Of a DNA stretch of 64,000 nt, positions 33,209 to 41,680 are shown one piece after another. The notes below the pieces were generated by a model, which did no database searches, was not told the DNA's origin, and saw only the letters and a program-made list of their open reading frames with translations. The position numbers were made by a program, and so were the translations under genes. The DNA lies in NCBI GenBank assembly GCA_002392745.1, contig DGHR01000010.1, forward strand, positions 1 through 64,000. Reading direction: 5' to 3'. Numbering within the stretch: the first letter of the stretch is position 1; the number at the start of each line of letters is the position of its first letter. The stretch comes from Bacteroidales bacterium UBA3843. Lineage in GTDB: Bacteria > Bacteroidota > Bacteroidia > Bacteroidales > Paludibacteraceae.

Positions 33209-34240
33209 CTATTCTTTCACTTCTTCCACCGGACAACCGGCATATAATTTTTTGTATCCATCCACAATAAGCGTATCTCCGCTATTCAGGCCGCTCAACA
33301 ATTGGACTCCTTCGGCACGGTATCCTGCAATTTTAATATTTCTTCTTTGTGCTCTACCCTTCTCCATCACCCATACGGTAGGTCCTTGGGGTTTCAGCAA
33401 CACGCAATTGGCGGGGATTACGATATTGGAGCTCCCTTCCGGTTGATTACATTGAGATAACTCAACTTTACCTATCATGCCGGGCATCAATGCGGCAGTG
33501 TTGCCGTCGATGCTTGCAGTAAGCTGATATGTATGTGCCACAGGATTGGCCTTGAGACCTTTTTCGGTTACAGTGACGTGGAGGGTATCCGCAATGGCGG
33601 GACATTCCAACAGCCCTTCTTGCCCAACCTGAATAGCACGCACTTCATTCTCCGGGACCGTAAAACGCGCAGTATAAGCAGATATATCCAGGATTGTCAG
33701 CACACGGATACCGGGTGCGAGTGTCTGTCCTTTCTGCAGGTCGAGTCCGGAAATGACACCGTCGCAAGGAGCATATAGTGTACATTCTTTCAGTTGCTGC
33801 TGTGCTATTTGATACATTGATTGCGCTTGGGCAAGTCGGGTCTCTATTTCAACCATTTTCTGGTCCGTAACAGCCCCTTTTTCATGTACCTGTTTAAGGC
33901 GTTTATAGCCATCCTGCGCCTGATGCAGAGCCGCTTGCGCAGATTGTAGAGCGCTAGCCGCTTGTGCGGTGTCTATGCGCAGTAGCAATTGTCCGGTGCG
34001 AACGCGGTCTCCATCCTTGCAATAGATATGAGAGACACGTCCGGCAGTTTGGATACTGACGGGTGTCTCAGAGAGGGGTTGTATCGTAGCCACATACCGC
34101 GATGCAGAGACGGTCTCTTGCGAGGTAACGAGTTGTGTCCTCACTCTGACTGGCGCATTATTCGCGGAACGATCGCTATGGCCATTGCATGCCGTAAAAG
34201 CGAGTATAAGCAGCGCGGAAAAAATCAGTTCTTTTTGCAT
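33209..34240 (-). CDS. RND efflux periplasmic adaptor (MFP) subunit, lipoprotein
   Basis: The 343-residue membrane-fusion protein that bridges the RND permease and the TolC channel. Lipoprotein signal MQKELIFSALLILAFTAC (Cys18). It has a lipoyl-like half-motif (VSHIYCKDGDRVRTGQLLLRID), an alpha-hairpin (about 88-150, AQAASALQSAQAALHQAQDG), a second half-motif (APCDGVISGLDLQKGQTL), a beta-barrel and the membrane-proximal domain. Its start overlaps the small lipoprotein gene by 16 bp. Its role is established by family and neighbours. Confidence 0.95.
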   Translation of the reverse strand: MQKELIFSALLILAFTACNGHSDRSANNAPVRVRTQLVTSQETVSASRYVATIQPLSETPVSIQTAGRVSHIYCKDGDRVRTGQLLLRIDTAQAASALQSAQAALHQAQDGYKRLKQVHEKGAVTDQKMVEIETRLAQAQSMYQIAQQQLKECTLYAPCDGVISGLDLQKGQTLAPGIRVLTILDISAYTARFTVPENEVRAIQVGQEGLLECPAIADTLHVTVTEKGLKANPVAHTYQLTASIDGNTAALMPGMIGKVELSQCNQPEGSSNIVIPANCVLLKPQGPTVWVMEKGRAQRRNIKIAGYRAEGVQLLSGLNSGDTLIVDGYKKLYAGCPVEEVKE

Positions 34241-34659
34241 AGCATAGTGAGTTGGTTAGCGGATATGCCGTCACCTGAGTAGCGCAGCGTAAGTATAATT
34301 GTCTCGTCATATAGCGTACCGCTGCCGGACGCTGTGATATGATAAGTAGTTGCGCCTACCCTCAAATCCCTTTCGTACGGCACAAGTGTTACCTGTTTAC
34401 CATTGACAGCAGCGCGGGTAACATAGGCATGCCCGAGCATGGCGTTGCAAGTCCACAAGGCGGAATCGGCAGAGAGACGCAGTACTTGCAACGCTCCTGT
34501 CTCGTCATCCAGAGATACCTGGTCACCGTCTACTATAGCAGAGCCGCTGATTTTGTAGGAATAGGAGCCAGTGAGTTGTTGTACCTGATCGCGACATGAA
34601 GTGAGGGCGAGACAGCCTACAGCAAGTGCAGCGAAAAGGATAGATTTCAGATGTGTCAT
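34225..34659 (-). CDS. Small lipoprotein in the efflux operon (unknown)
   Basis: A 144-residue lipoprotein with lipobox AVGCLALTSC (Cys22). The mature part looks like a single small beta-barrel (QLTGSYSYKISGSAIVDGD ... YHITASGSGTLYDETIILTL), reminiscent of lipocalin-like Bacteroidales proteins, with no catalytic motif. It lies between the NUDIX hydrolase (start and stop share base 34659) and the adaptor gene (16-bp overlap), so it is co-translated with the pump. An accessory or chaperone role is only inferred from position. Confidence 0.75.
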   Translation of the reverse strand: MTHLKSILFAALAVGCLALTSCRDQVQQLTGSYSYKISGSAIVDGDQVSLDDETGALQVLRLSADSALWTCNAMLGHAYVTRAAVNGKQVTLVPYERDLRVGATTYHITASGSGTLYDETIILTLRYSGDGISANQLTMLCKKN

Positions 34660-35225
34660 TATAGTTTATGTTTTATATTTTCAAAATATTTCCATAGCGG
34701 TGCGGCATGAAGCGCTTGTATTATTTCCTCGTTCTGCAACATCTCATACACTTGGTCTTGTGTCATGACATCGACGTGAATATCCTCGGTTGGTTCCTGG
34801 TGTTGCTCACGCCGTTTCTCGACGTCGGTAGCAAGAAAGGTATAGGAGAGGTTGTTATGGTTGGTGGGATTGGGCGAGAGGGTCATAAAGAGTTCCCATT
34901 TCCCTCCTTCAAATCCGGTTTCTTCACTCAGCTCTCTTTTGGCGGCTTGTAGGGGCGTTTCTCCCGGATCCACCACTCCCGCCACGAGTTCATAGTGTGT
35001 TTCTCCAAGCGCATGCCGGTACTGGTCTTCCATAACCATTTTTCCGTCTCGTGTAATAGCAATGACATTAATCCAATCAGGAAACTCCAGGACATACCAT
35101 GTAGGAATCTGTTGTCCAGATGGCAGTTGCACACACTCTTGGCGGACCGAGAGCCAAGGCCCCATTTGAAGAATATGTCTGGAGTCAAGTACCTGCCATG
35201 GTCTATTTATCAGTTTGGGATACAT
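34659..35225 (-). CDS. NUDIX hydrolase (ADP-sugar pyrophosphatase-like)
   Basis: A 188-residue hydrolase with a complete Nudix box, GVVDPGETPLQAAKRELSEE followed by TGF (about 83-105; pattern Gx5Ex7REUxEExGU with R-E-L-S-E-E). The preceding core (VIAITRDGKMVMEDQYRHALGETHYEL) and the following SPNPTNHNNLSYTFLATDVE resemble the ADP-ribose pyrophosphatase group. It would hydrolyse a nucleoside-diphosphate-linked substrate. It is the first gene of the efflux unit; directly upstream is the longest heptamer array (35227-35319), so the promoter is not obvious. Confidence 0.9.
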   Translation of the reverse strand: MYPKLINRPWQVLDSRHILQMGPWLSVRQECVQLPSGQQIPTWYVLEFPDWINVIAITRDGKMVMEDQYRHALGETHYELVAGVVDPGETPLQAAKRELSEETGFEGGKWELFMTLSPNPTNHNNLSYTFLATDVEKRREQHQEPTEDIHVDVMTQDQVYEMLQNEEIIQALHAAPLWKYFENIKHKL

Positions 35226-35226
35226 T

Positions 35227-35319
35227 GGGTAAAGGGTAAAGGTTAATGGTTATTGGTGATAGGTTATTGGTGATAGGTGATAGGTTATTGGTTATTAGTT
35301 ATTAGTTATTGTTGATTTA
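35227..35319. repeat. Heptamer array 7, GGGTAAA then TTATTGG/TGATAGG type (13 units)
   Basis: Two GGGTAAA units (35227-35240), 2 bp, then eleven units of the TTATTGG, TGATAGG and TTATTAG kinds (35243-35319). The array fills the gap between the NUDIX start codon and the MATE stop codon and encodes the last residues of the MATE protein (KSTITNN). Confidence 0.93.
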
Positions 35320-36626
35320 TAATTGTTTAGTGTTTTATTCCAGCCTAAACTCAAATATATAACGCGTGCAAGGAGATGTGCAAAATATGCGATGTACAAA
35401 GCCTGAGGTCCGGCCCAACGGTAAGTGATTACATAGAGCAGGACGAAAGCGGATGCGGCGGCAATCATTGAGTTGCGGATAGGCACTCCCGCCGTTGCTC
35501 CGACATAAATACCATCCCACATAAACGCCAGCGTGCTGACAATAGGCATGGCTACAAGCCATCCGAGATAGGGAGTGCACGCCGCCAGCAGGTTCGTATC
35601 ATCCGTCATCACCCCGATACACTCTCTGCCGCATACGGCATACACGAGTGTGAAACAGAGTCCAACCGCCAGACTCCAGGCAAAAAGGAGGCGTACTATG
35701 CCAGGCACAGCATCATGGTTGCGTTCGCCGAAAGCTTTTCCCACAAGCGCCTCCCCCGCGTAAGCAAAACCATCCACGAAATAGGAGAAGAACATGAACA
35801 GTTTCATCAGCATACTGCTGACAGCCAGTTGTGTATCTCCCCATGAGCCTGCCAAGGAGGTAAAACCGACATAAACGACCATGAAACAGAGGGAACGCAC
35901 GAACAGATTTCCGTTGAGCAGCATCATTCGTCTCATACCGGCCCATTGCATGGCGGCTCTGCAGTCCGCCGCGGTGATTGAGCGGATGCTGTAGCGGGCG
36001 AATAAGATGAGTGCAGCCAGCAACAGTCCCGTATATTGTGCGATAAGCGTTCCCCATGCCACTCCGACTATGCCGAGAGGTGTATAGACTGCCAATAGAT
36101 AACTGGCTGCCATATTGACGATATTGACTACTATATCGACCGCCATCGGACTGCGCGTATCCTGCATACCGATGAACCAACCTTTGAGTGCCATCAGACA
36201 AAGTGTGGCAGGCGCGGCCCAGATGCGGACAAAGAAATAATCGCGCGCAACAGCAGCCACTTCCTGGGAACACGGCACGACGGCGAGCACGAGGTTGACA
36301 AACAGCCATTGAACGGCCCAAATCGCTAAAGCGGCAGATGCAGCCACCGTCAGACTCCTGACCAGCATACGATTGCATTCGTTGCGGTTGCCTGCTCCAT
36401 AAGCCTGCGCCGTGAGTCCGCTGGTGCCTATACGCAGAAAACCGAAATTCCAATACAGCAGATCGAAAAGCATGGTACCGATGGCAATCCCCCCGATAGC
36501 GGTTGCATCACTGAGATGACCGGCTATAGCGGTATCCACCAATCCCACCAGAGGAATGGTGATATTCGCCAGGATACTCGGTATAGCCAAGCGCAAAATA
36601 TCCCTATTGAGCGGTGTCAGTTGCAT
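35295..36626 (-). CDS. MATE family efflux transporter (DinF-like)
   Basis: A 443-residue multidrug or metabolite antiporter with twelve predicted helices in two halves. Signature segments are ILRLAIPSILANITIPLVGLVDTAIAGHLSD (first helices; the DinF branch) and QDTRSPMAVDIVVNIVNMAASYLL. The ATG at 36626 is chosen because family members begin MxLTPLNRDILRLAIP; an upstream ATG would add 8 residues inside the GSCFA gene. It overlaps the GSCFA stop by 10 bp, so the genes are coupled. The extreme C terminus (YKSTITNN) comes from heptamer array 7, a visible case of a repeat supplying the stop codon. Confidence 0.93.
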   Translation of the reverse strand: MQLTPLNRDILRLAIPSILANITIPLVGLVDTAIAGHLSDATAIGGIAIGTMLFDLLYWNFGFLRIGTSGLTAQAYGAGNRNECNRMLVRSLTVAASAALAIWAVQWLFVNLVLAVVPCSQEVAAVARDYFFVRIWAAPATLCLMALKGWFIGMQDTRSPMAVDIVVNIVNMAASYLLAVYTPLGIVGVAWGTLIAQYTGLLLAALILFARYSIRSITAADCRAAMQWAGMRRMMLLNGNLFVRSLCFMVVYVGFTSLAGSWGDTQLAVSSMLMKLFMFFSYFVDGFAYAGEALVGKAFGERNHDAVPGIVRLLFAWSLAVGLCFTLVYAVCGRECIGVMTDDTNLLAACTPYLGWLVAMPIVSTLAFMWDGIYVGATAGVPIRNSMIAAASAFVLLYVITYRWAGPQALYIAYFAHLLARVIYLSLGWNKTLNNYKSTITNN

Positions 36627-37573
36627 GATTGTTCTCGAGTCGCTATCCACGGATAGTGTTGTGCCAACTCTTTTCTTTTCTGTGCTGTACGTTTGTCAAA
36701 TTCCACGGCTTCCGCCGAGTCGGGATGCAGAGTGCGATGGTGTGAATCCAGCCAAAGCCTATGGAGCGTACGCATCTCCTCCTGCATCTGAGAAGAGGTG
36801 TGGCTCTTGACCCATTGCTCCCATATATATTCCACGGCTAGAGAGGATGGATGCACCAAATCATCCGCATAGAAACGGTAATCGCGCAATTCGTCCTGCA
36901 GTATTTCATATGCAGGGAAATATTCTGCAGTACCGCAATGAGCGGTCAGTTGTTCCACCGCCATCAGCAAAGTAGCTTTGCTCAGTTGGTTCTCATGCAG
37001 ACCGTCCTTGAGATGTCGGATAGGCGAGACGGTGAATATCCAGTGCTTGTCCGGCATCGCTGTCAAGACCGGCATCCAGGCTTCTATGATCTCGTCCACC
37101 GTAAGCCGTCTGCGGCGGAAACGGTCTGACGGCATCTTGTGGCAATTGGCAACGATAGAGCCGAAGGGGAGCTGATTGTCATTCATTTCCGGCATTTCAT
37201 ATACCCACGCGGTACCGAAAGTGACGATAATCACATTTGCGTTATGCAACGCGTTTTGCATAGAGTCTATACTGTTCCAGACGGCAGTCCGTGTCTGCTG
37301 TTCATCCGGATAAGAGAACTCCCCGTGGTGCGCCATTGAGTGCCATAACCCGTTGTGATTCAGCAATGTCGGTACATCGGTCATCCGAAGCGCCTGCACA
37401 ATGGACAGCGGATTATAGAGTGTCCCGAAGGGGTTGGATATGACCTGCATATAGCACTCCCTCATCTTCGCTGCCATCTCATCCGCGAAACACGAACCCA
37501 GCAAAAGGATATGGTCGTTATAGGTGATTAACCTCTCTGCTTTAGAAATATGTACGGTCGTTTGCAAATTCAT
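36617..37573 (-). CDS. GSCFA domain protein
   Basis: A 318-residue cytosolic protein with the name-giving motif LLLGSCFADEMAAKMRE (about 25-41), followed by NPFGTLYNPLSI and NVIIVTFGTAWVYE, and FTVSPIRHLKDGLHENQLSK further on. The family is related to SGNH/GDSL hydrolases (the Ser in GSCFA as nucleophile, VSPIRH as a later block), but no substrate is established. It is common in Bacteroidota. It sits 11 bp after the LolC/E-type permease gene and overlaps the MATE gene, so three genes form one unit. Confidence 0.93.
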   Translation of the reverse strand: MNLQTTVHISKAERLITYNDHILLLGSCFADEMAAKMRECYMQVISNPFGTLYNPLSIVQALRMTDVPTLLNHNGLWHSMAHHGEFSYPDEQQTRTAVWNSIDSMQNALHNANVIIVTFGTAWVYEMPEMNDNQLPFGSIVANCHKMPSDRFRRRRLTVDEIIEAWMPVLTAMPDKHWIFTVSPIRHLKDGLHENQLSKATLLMAVEQLTAHCGTAEYFPAYEILQDELRDYRFYADDLVHPSSLAVEYIWEQWVKSHTSSQMQEEMRTLHRLWLDSHHRTLHPDSAEAVEFDKRTAQKRKELAQHYPWIATREQSCN

Positions 37574-37584
37574 TCGGATATCTG

Positions 37585-38841
37585 TTATTCAAAATGCATC
37601 ACTTTGGCGGGACTAATACGGGTAATGATAAGCGACGGCAAGAGCAGGATAAGCAGCGACAGAGCCAGGGTCAGAATATTCATTCCTACCAACCATTCCC
37701 AAGCAAAAGCTACCGGCACATAGCTGACATAATAGGTAGCCGCTTCCAGCGGAATGACGTGCGTGAAATATTGTATAGCCACCAGTCCCAATCCGAGTAC
37801 GTTGCCCCATAATAAGCCTTTGCCAATCAGTATGGCAGCTTGTGCAAGGAATATGCGGCGTACGAAACGGTTATCTGCTCCCAGTGCTTTTAGTGTACCT
37901 ATCAACTGAATACTCTCCAAAATCATAATGATAAGTCCCGAAACAATATTAAATCCCGCCACCAGAAGCATTAGCACAATGATGACCACCACATTCATGT
38001 CCAACAGATCCAGCCATGCGAAAATCGCAGGGTTTTGCTGATGTAGCGTCTGTACATAGTACAGATTATAGCCTTTGTCATCCAGACGGTTCACCGTGGC
38101 GAAATAAATCAGGTCCGCCGTTTCATCCAGATGACGGATGTCATCTACCAGAATTTCCACGCCGGAGTAGTAGTCCGTTCCATCCGCCAGGCTGTCACAG
38201 TCTTCTATAGTGAGCAGCCTCTTGGCAGCGGCTAACGGAGTAAGCACAAAGAGCTCGTCAAACTGTTCAAAACCTGTATCATAAATTCCTGCGACCCGGA
38301 AGCGTCTGGCGCGTATATCCGTCTCATCCACGAAATAGCCGTTCACCGCATCCCCTACCCTCAACTGCATCAGTCGGGCCACCTGCGCGGAAAGCAATAT
38401 TTCCTGCGGTGCAGCAGGCAGTGCGCCTTCTCGCAGATTGCGGGCAAAAAACGTCCATTCGTCTGTACCTTTGAGCACCATTCCATGGAATGCGGAGTCT
38501 GTTTTCAGTATGCCCGGCTTGGTAACAAACGGCACGGCATGCGCCACATGCGGATAAGCCGCCAGGCGCGCAAGAAGCGAGTCACTGACAGGAATGGGGT
38601 GCAGGTCATACGTATTATTGTTGTCAAACGAGACCACCTGGATGTGAGACCCGAATCCGGCTACTTGTTCGGTTACGGTCCGTTTGAAACCCACCACCAC
38701 ACAAATGGTCATTACCATCACCAGCACGCCGACAATCATACCGGCTAAAGCTACGCGTACAGCGGGCCTTGAGGTTCGTTCCGTGCCCTGCTGCGAAAAA
38801 TAAAGTCGCATAGCCATCTGTATTTCAGGGGTGATTGGCAT
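37585..38841 (-). CDS. ABC transporter permease of the LolC/LolE (FtsX) type
   Basis: A 418-residue permease with four membrane helices: one near the N terminus (about 29-52, VALAGMIVGVLVMVMTICVV), a periplasmic domain of about 220 residues, and three at the C terminus (about 275-300, 320-350 and 375-405, within an FtsX domain). In Gram-negatives this architecture moves lipoproteins from the inner membrane; no LolD-type ATPase is adjacent. The first codons (MPITPEIQ) look repeat-derived; an ATG 24 bp downstream (MAMRLYFSQQ) would resemble the usual family start (RRIYFSK) equally well, so the start is uncertain. Divergent from the small secreted protein at 38898. Confidence 0.9.
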   Translation of the reverse strand: MPITPEIQMAMRLYFSQQGTERTSRPAVRVALAGMIVGVLVMVMTICVVVGFKRTVTEQVAGFGSHIQVVSFDNNNTYDLHPIPVSDSLLARLAAYPHVAHAVPFVTKPGILKTDSAFHGMVLKGTDEWTFFARNLREGALPAAPQEILLSAQVARLMQLRVGDAVNGYFVDETDIRARRFRVAGIYDTGFEQFDELFVLTPLAAAKRLLTIEDCDSLADGTDYYSGVEILVDDIRHLDETADLIYFATVNRLDDKGYNLYYVQTLHQQNPAIFAWLDLLDMNVVVIIVLMLLVAGFNIVSGLIIMILESIQLIGTLKALGADNRFVRRIFLAQAAILIGKGLLWGNVLGLGLVAIQYFTHVIPLEAATYYVSYVPVAFAWEWLVGMNILTLALSLLILLLPSLIITRISPAKVMHFE

Positions 38842-38897
38842 AATTTTTGTTGGTGTGTCAGTATAGTGGTCGGATGTTGTACGACCCTGTTTGATTT

Positions 38898-39317
38898 ATG
38901 AATAAACGTTTACTTTTATTTGTTTTGTCTATCGTCCTTGTGTCCGGTCCGGTGTGGTCTCAAGAGCCGGCTAATGAACGTCTGCAACGCACCCCTCACG
39001 AGGAAGCTCTCAAGCAAACGCAACGCTTGGTTCGCGAGTTGGGTATCAAGGACTCATCCAGGATTGACACCCTTTTTCGCATGCATCTCAAGTATGCCCG
39101 CTTCCGTCAAAAAGGTTTGACGCGTGCGGAGAACATGCAACGGATGCAGGCTATTTATGCCGAACTCAAACAGTTGCTTTCTTCGGAAGAGTTCGAACGC
39201 TTTATGAACCACCCGGCCGAGCAGCCGCGCCGCCCGCACGGAGCGAACCTGATGAAAGCTCCGGCACAAAACAGCGAAGCAACAGATACGCCCCCACAGC
39301 GTACAGAGCACCAATAA
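38898..39317 (+). CDS. Small secreted protein of unknown function
   Basis: A 139-residue protein with a clear signal peptide (MNKRLLLFVLSIVLVSGPVWS, cleaved near 21). The mature part is helical and charged, with QRTPHEEALKQTQRLVRELG and FRQKGLTRAENMQRMQAIYAE followed by LKQLLSSEEFERF, reminiscent of the periplasmic Spy/CpxP-like or DUF4890 helical proteins of Bacteroidota (hesitant). The Pro-rich tail (about 107-139) overlaps the 3' end of the convergent PAP2 gene by 116 bp, an unusually long antiparallel overlap. Confidence 0.72.
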   Translation: MNKRLLLFVLSIVLVSGPVWSQEPANERLQRTPHEEALKQTQRLVRELGIKDSSRIDTLFRMHLKYARFRQKGLTRAENMQRMQAIYAELKQLLSSEEFERFMNHPAEQPRRPHGANLMKAPAQNSEATDTPPQRTEHQ

Positions 39318-39816
39318 ACAGCCCGGCTATAATATCGGTGGGATAGTGCACTCCCAGATACATCCGGCTATAACAATTCAAAGCCACCCAGGTCATAAGA
39401 CCAGCGGTGGCATATTTGTTTCGATACAGCAAACTGAACAACAATCCGCAAGCCATTGTGTTGGCGGCGTGGCTGCTGCAAAAACCATATAACCCTCCCA
39501 TGTAGCCCCGGACTAACCGTACAGGCTCAATCGCCGGTTCGTGGGTCGGCCGCAGACGACATACGGCATGTTTGATAATACCGCTGGTGGTATAGTCCGC
39601 CAAGCCGACTGCGACAGCAAAGCCTGCCAATATAAGCAGAACAAGTTTCCAATTGCGGTACTTATAGATAATCAGCCCGACGAGTATCACATAGAGCGGA
39701 AGCCATGTTTTGGTGCGGCTGACATACCACATCAGCACATCCGCCCACTCGCTGTAATGGCCGTTAATCCATAATAATATGTCCGTATCCGTTTCTATCA
39801 TCGGAGTTTGAATCAT
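39202..39816 (-). CDS. PAP2 family phosphatase (membrane)
   Basis: A 204-residue membrane phosphatase of the type-2 phosphatidic acid phosphatase group, probably acting on undecaprenyl pyrophosphate, phosphatidylglycerol phosphate or lipid A. The three catalytic blocks are visible: KHAVCRLRP (KxxxxxxRP), CSSHAANTMA (in place of PSGH) and SRMYLGVHYPTD (SRxxxxxHxxxD). Five or six helices. A GTG 36 bp upstream would overlap the rsmE stop, but the ATG at 39816 gives a more typical N terminus. The C-terminal tail after the last helix (SSGSLRAGGAAARPGGS) is encoded within the convergent neighbour and may be a late extension. Confidence 0.9.
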   Translation of the reverse strand: MIQTPMIETDTDILLWINGHYSEWADVLMWYVSRTKTWLPLYVILVGLIIYKYRNWKLVLLILAGFAVAVGLADYTTSGIIKHAVCRLRPTHEPAIEPVRLVRGYMGGLYGFCSSHAANTMACGLLFSLLYRNKYATAGLMTWVALNCYSRMYLGVHYPTDIIAGLFIGALYAVGAYLLLRCFVPELSSGSLRAGGAAARPGGS

Positions 39817-39848
39817 TTCTTTGCGACTGCCGCCTTCATATGGCGGTT

Positions 39849-40580
39849 TCACTCATTCAGGAGCACGGCTGTATGGCAAGCCGCAATAGCGGCTGTCTCG
39901 GTGCGTAGCCGTGCAGCGCCCAGACTCACAGGCACAAAACCATTGGCAAGCGCCCACTTCAACTCTGCCGGAGAGAAATCACCTTCCGGTCCTATCAGAA
40001 CAGTAGTGGTGTTGCCTTTTACAATCTCGTTTTGCAACGCGTGTTTGCTGTCCGAAGAGCGGTATGGAGTCTGCAAACCGTCTCCTTCTTCGTCCGTCAT
40101 GCAATGCGCGATGAACTTGTCTCCCTCCGCATGCAATTCCGTGATCCGCGTCATAGGATTCAGGAGAGGGAAAGTGGTTTTCAGCGACTGTTTGGCCGCA
40201 GCAACTATAATCTTCTGCAAGCGGTCATTATTCACCGTCTTCCGTTCGGAGTGTTCGCACAAAACAGGGGTGATCTCATCCACTCCCATTTCCGTACATT
40301 TCTCTATGGCCCACTCCAAACGGTCTATGCTTTTGGTAGGAGCCACAGCAATGTGTATGTGGCCTGTATGTAGCGGCGCCGGGGTCTCTATGCGGTCTAT
40401 GCGCACTTCGCAATGTTTGCGGTGAGGATTGGTGATGGTGCAATGATACAAATGTCCTGTACCGTCAGTCACTACTATCCTATCCCCTGCCGTCTGGCGG
40501 AGGACTTGCACGCAATGATTACTCTCTTCCTCGGGTAGGCATTGAGTGGAAATAATATCCGGTGCGTAAAACAGGTTCAT
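39849..40580 (-). CDS. rsmE: 16S rRNA (uracil-1498-N3)-methyltransferase
   Basis: A 243-residue SPOUT-class methyltransferase that methylates N3 of U1498 in 16S rRNA. It has the N-terminal PUA-like domain (about 1-70, HCVQVLRQTAGDRIVVTDG), the AdoMet-binding knot segments AVAPTKSIDRLEWAIEKCTEMG and VLIGPEGDFSPAEL, and the C-terminal SLGAARLRTETAAIAACHTA. These are characteristic of RsmE. The start ATG at 40580 shares a base with the prfA stop; the downstream PAP2 gene follows closely. Part of a translation-related run with prfA, folD and ffh. Confidence 0.96.
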   Translation of the reverse strand: MNLFYAPDIISTQCLPEEESNHCVQVLRQTAGDRIVVTDGTGHLYHCTITNPHRKHCEVRIDRIETPAPLHTGHIHIAVAPTKSIDRLEWAIEKCTEMGVDEITPVLCEHSERKTVNNDRLQKIIVAAAKQSLKTTFPLLNPMTRITELHAEGDKFIAHCMTDEEGDGLQTPYRSSDSKHALQNEIVKGNTTTVLIGPEGDFSPAELKWALANGFVPVSLGAARLRTETAAIAACHTAVLLNE

Positions 40581-41680
40581 TACAATTCACTTTCTTTCAG
40601 TCGTTCGGCATTTTCTGCCACCTGCAGGGCATCGATTACGCCCTGGATATCTCCATCCATGAACGCTGCCAGATTATAGACTGTATAACCTATGCGATGG
40701 TCTGTGATGCGTCCCTGCGGATAGTTGTATGTGCGTATTTTGGCACTTCGGTCACCGGTGGATACCATGGTCTTGCGGCGCGCGGATATGTCGTCTATGT
40801 ATTTCTGGTGCTCCTTATCATATATCTGCGTACGCAGGCGCGAGAGGGCACGCTCTTTGTTCTTCGGCTGGTCGCGCGTCTCTGTGCATTCTATCAGTAT
40901 TTCCTGCACCTCACCGGTGTTGGGGTTGCGCCAGTTATAACGCAAACGTACACCGGACTCCACCTTGTTGACGTTCTGTCCGCCTGCTCCGCCGCTACGG
41001 AAAGTCTCCCATTTGATCTCGCCCTCGTTGATATGAACCTCAAACTCTTCCGCCTCTGGCAATACAGCCACGGTTGCGGCCGAGGTGTGCACACGTCCCT
41101 GCGTCTCGGTCACGGGCACACGCTGTACACGATGGACCCCGCTCTCATATTTCAACGTGCCGTACACATTCTGACCGGTCACATTGAAAATAATCTCCTT
41201 ATAGCCGCCGGCCGTACCTTCCGTAAAAGAAGAGATACTGTATTTGAAGCCTTTTATCTCGAAATATTTGGTGTACATGCGGAATAGGTCACCGGCGAAA
41301 ATCGCCGCTTCGTCTCCTCCCGTTCCGCCTCGTATCTCCATCACGACATTCTTCCCGTCCTCGGGGTCCTGCGGCAACAACTGTAGTTTCAGTTCCTCCT
41401 CCAGTTTGGGTATCTGCGGTTCCAGTTCCTCCACCTCCGCCCGCGCCATCTCTTTCAGGTCTGCGTCCTGCTCGGTATAGAGCAGGTCCTTTGCTTCTTG
41501 CAAATCCGTTACAGTTTTCTTGTACCGGCGGGCACATTCCAACACCCGCTCCAGGTCGTGGTATTCACGGTTCAAGCGCACATAGCGAGCCTGGTCGGCG
41601 ATGACCGACGGGTCGGTAATCAGCAGACTGACCTCATGGAATTTGGCTTCGAGGCCTTCTATTTTATCGAGTATGTTCAT
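40580..41680 (-). CDS. prfA: Peptide chain release factor 1
   Basis: RF1 recognises UAA and UAG and triggers release of the nascent chain. The 366-residue protein has the GGQ catalytic motif in RSGGAGGQNVNKVESGVRL (about 228-246) and, in the codon-reading domain, RVPVTETQGRVHTSAAT with PVT matching the PxT tripeptide of RF1 (RF2 has SPF). No RF2-type programmed frameshift is present. It follows folD (17-bp overlap) and precedes rsmE. Confidence 0.97.
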   Translation of the reverse strand: MNILDKIEGLEAKFHEVSLLITDPSVIADQARYVRLNREYHDLERVLECARRYKKTVTDLQEAKDLLYTEQDADLKEMARAEVEELEPQIPKLEEELKLQLLPQDPEDGKNVVMEIRGGTGGDEAAIFAGDLFRMYTKYFEIKGFKYSISSFTEGTAGGYKEIIFNVTGQNVYGTLKYESGVHRVQRVPVTETQGRVHTSAATVAVLPEAEEFEVHINEGEIKWETFRSGGAGGQNVNKVESGVRLRYNWRNPNTGEVQEILIECTETRDQPKNKERALSRLRTQIYDKEHQKYIDDISARRKTMVSTGDRSAKIRTYNYPQGRITDHRIGYTVYNLAAFMDGDIQGVIDALQVAENAERLKESEL

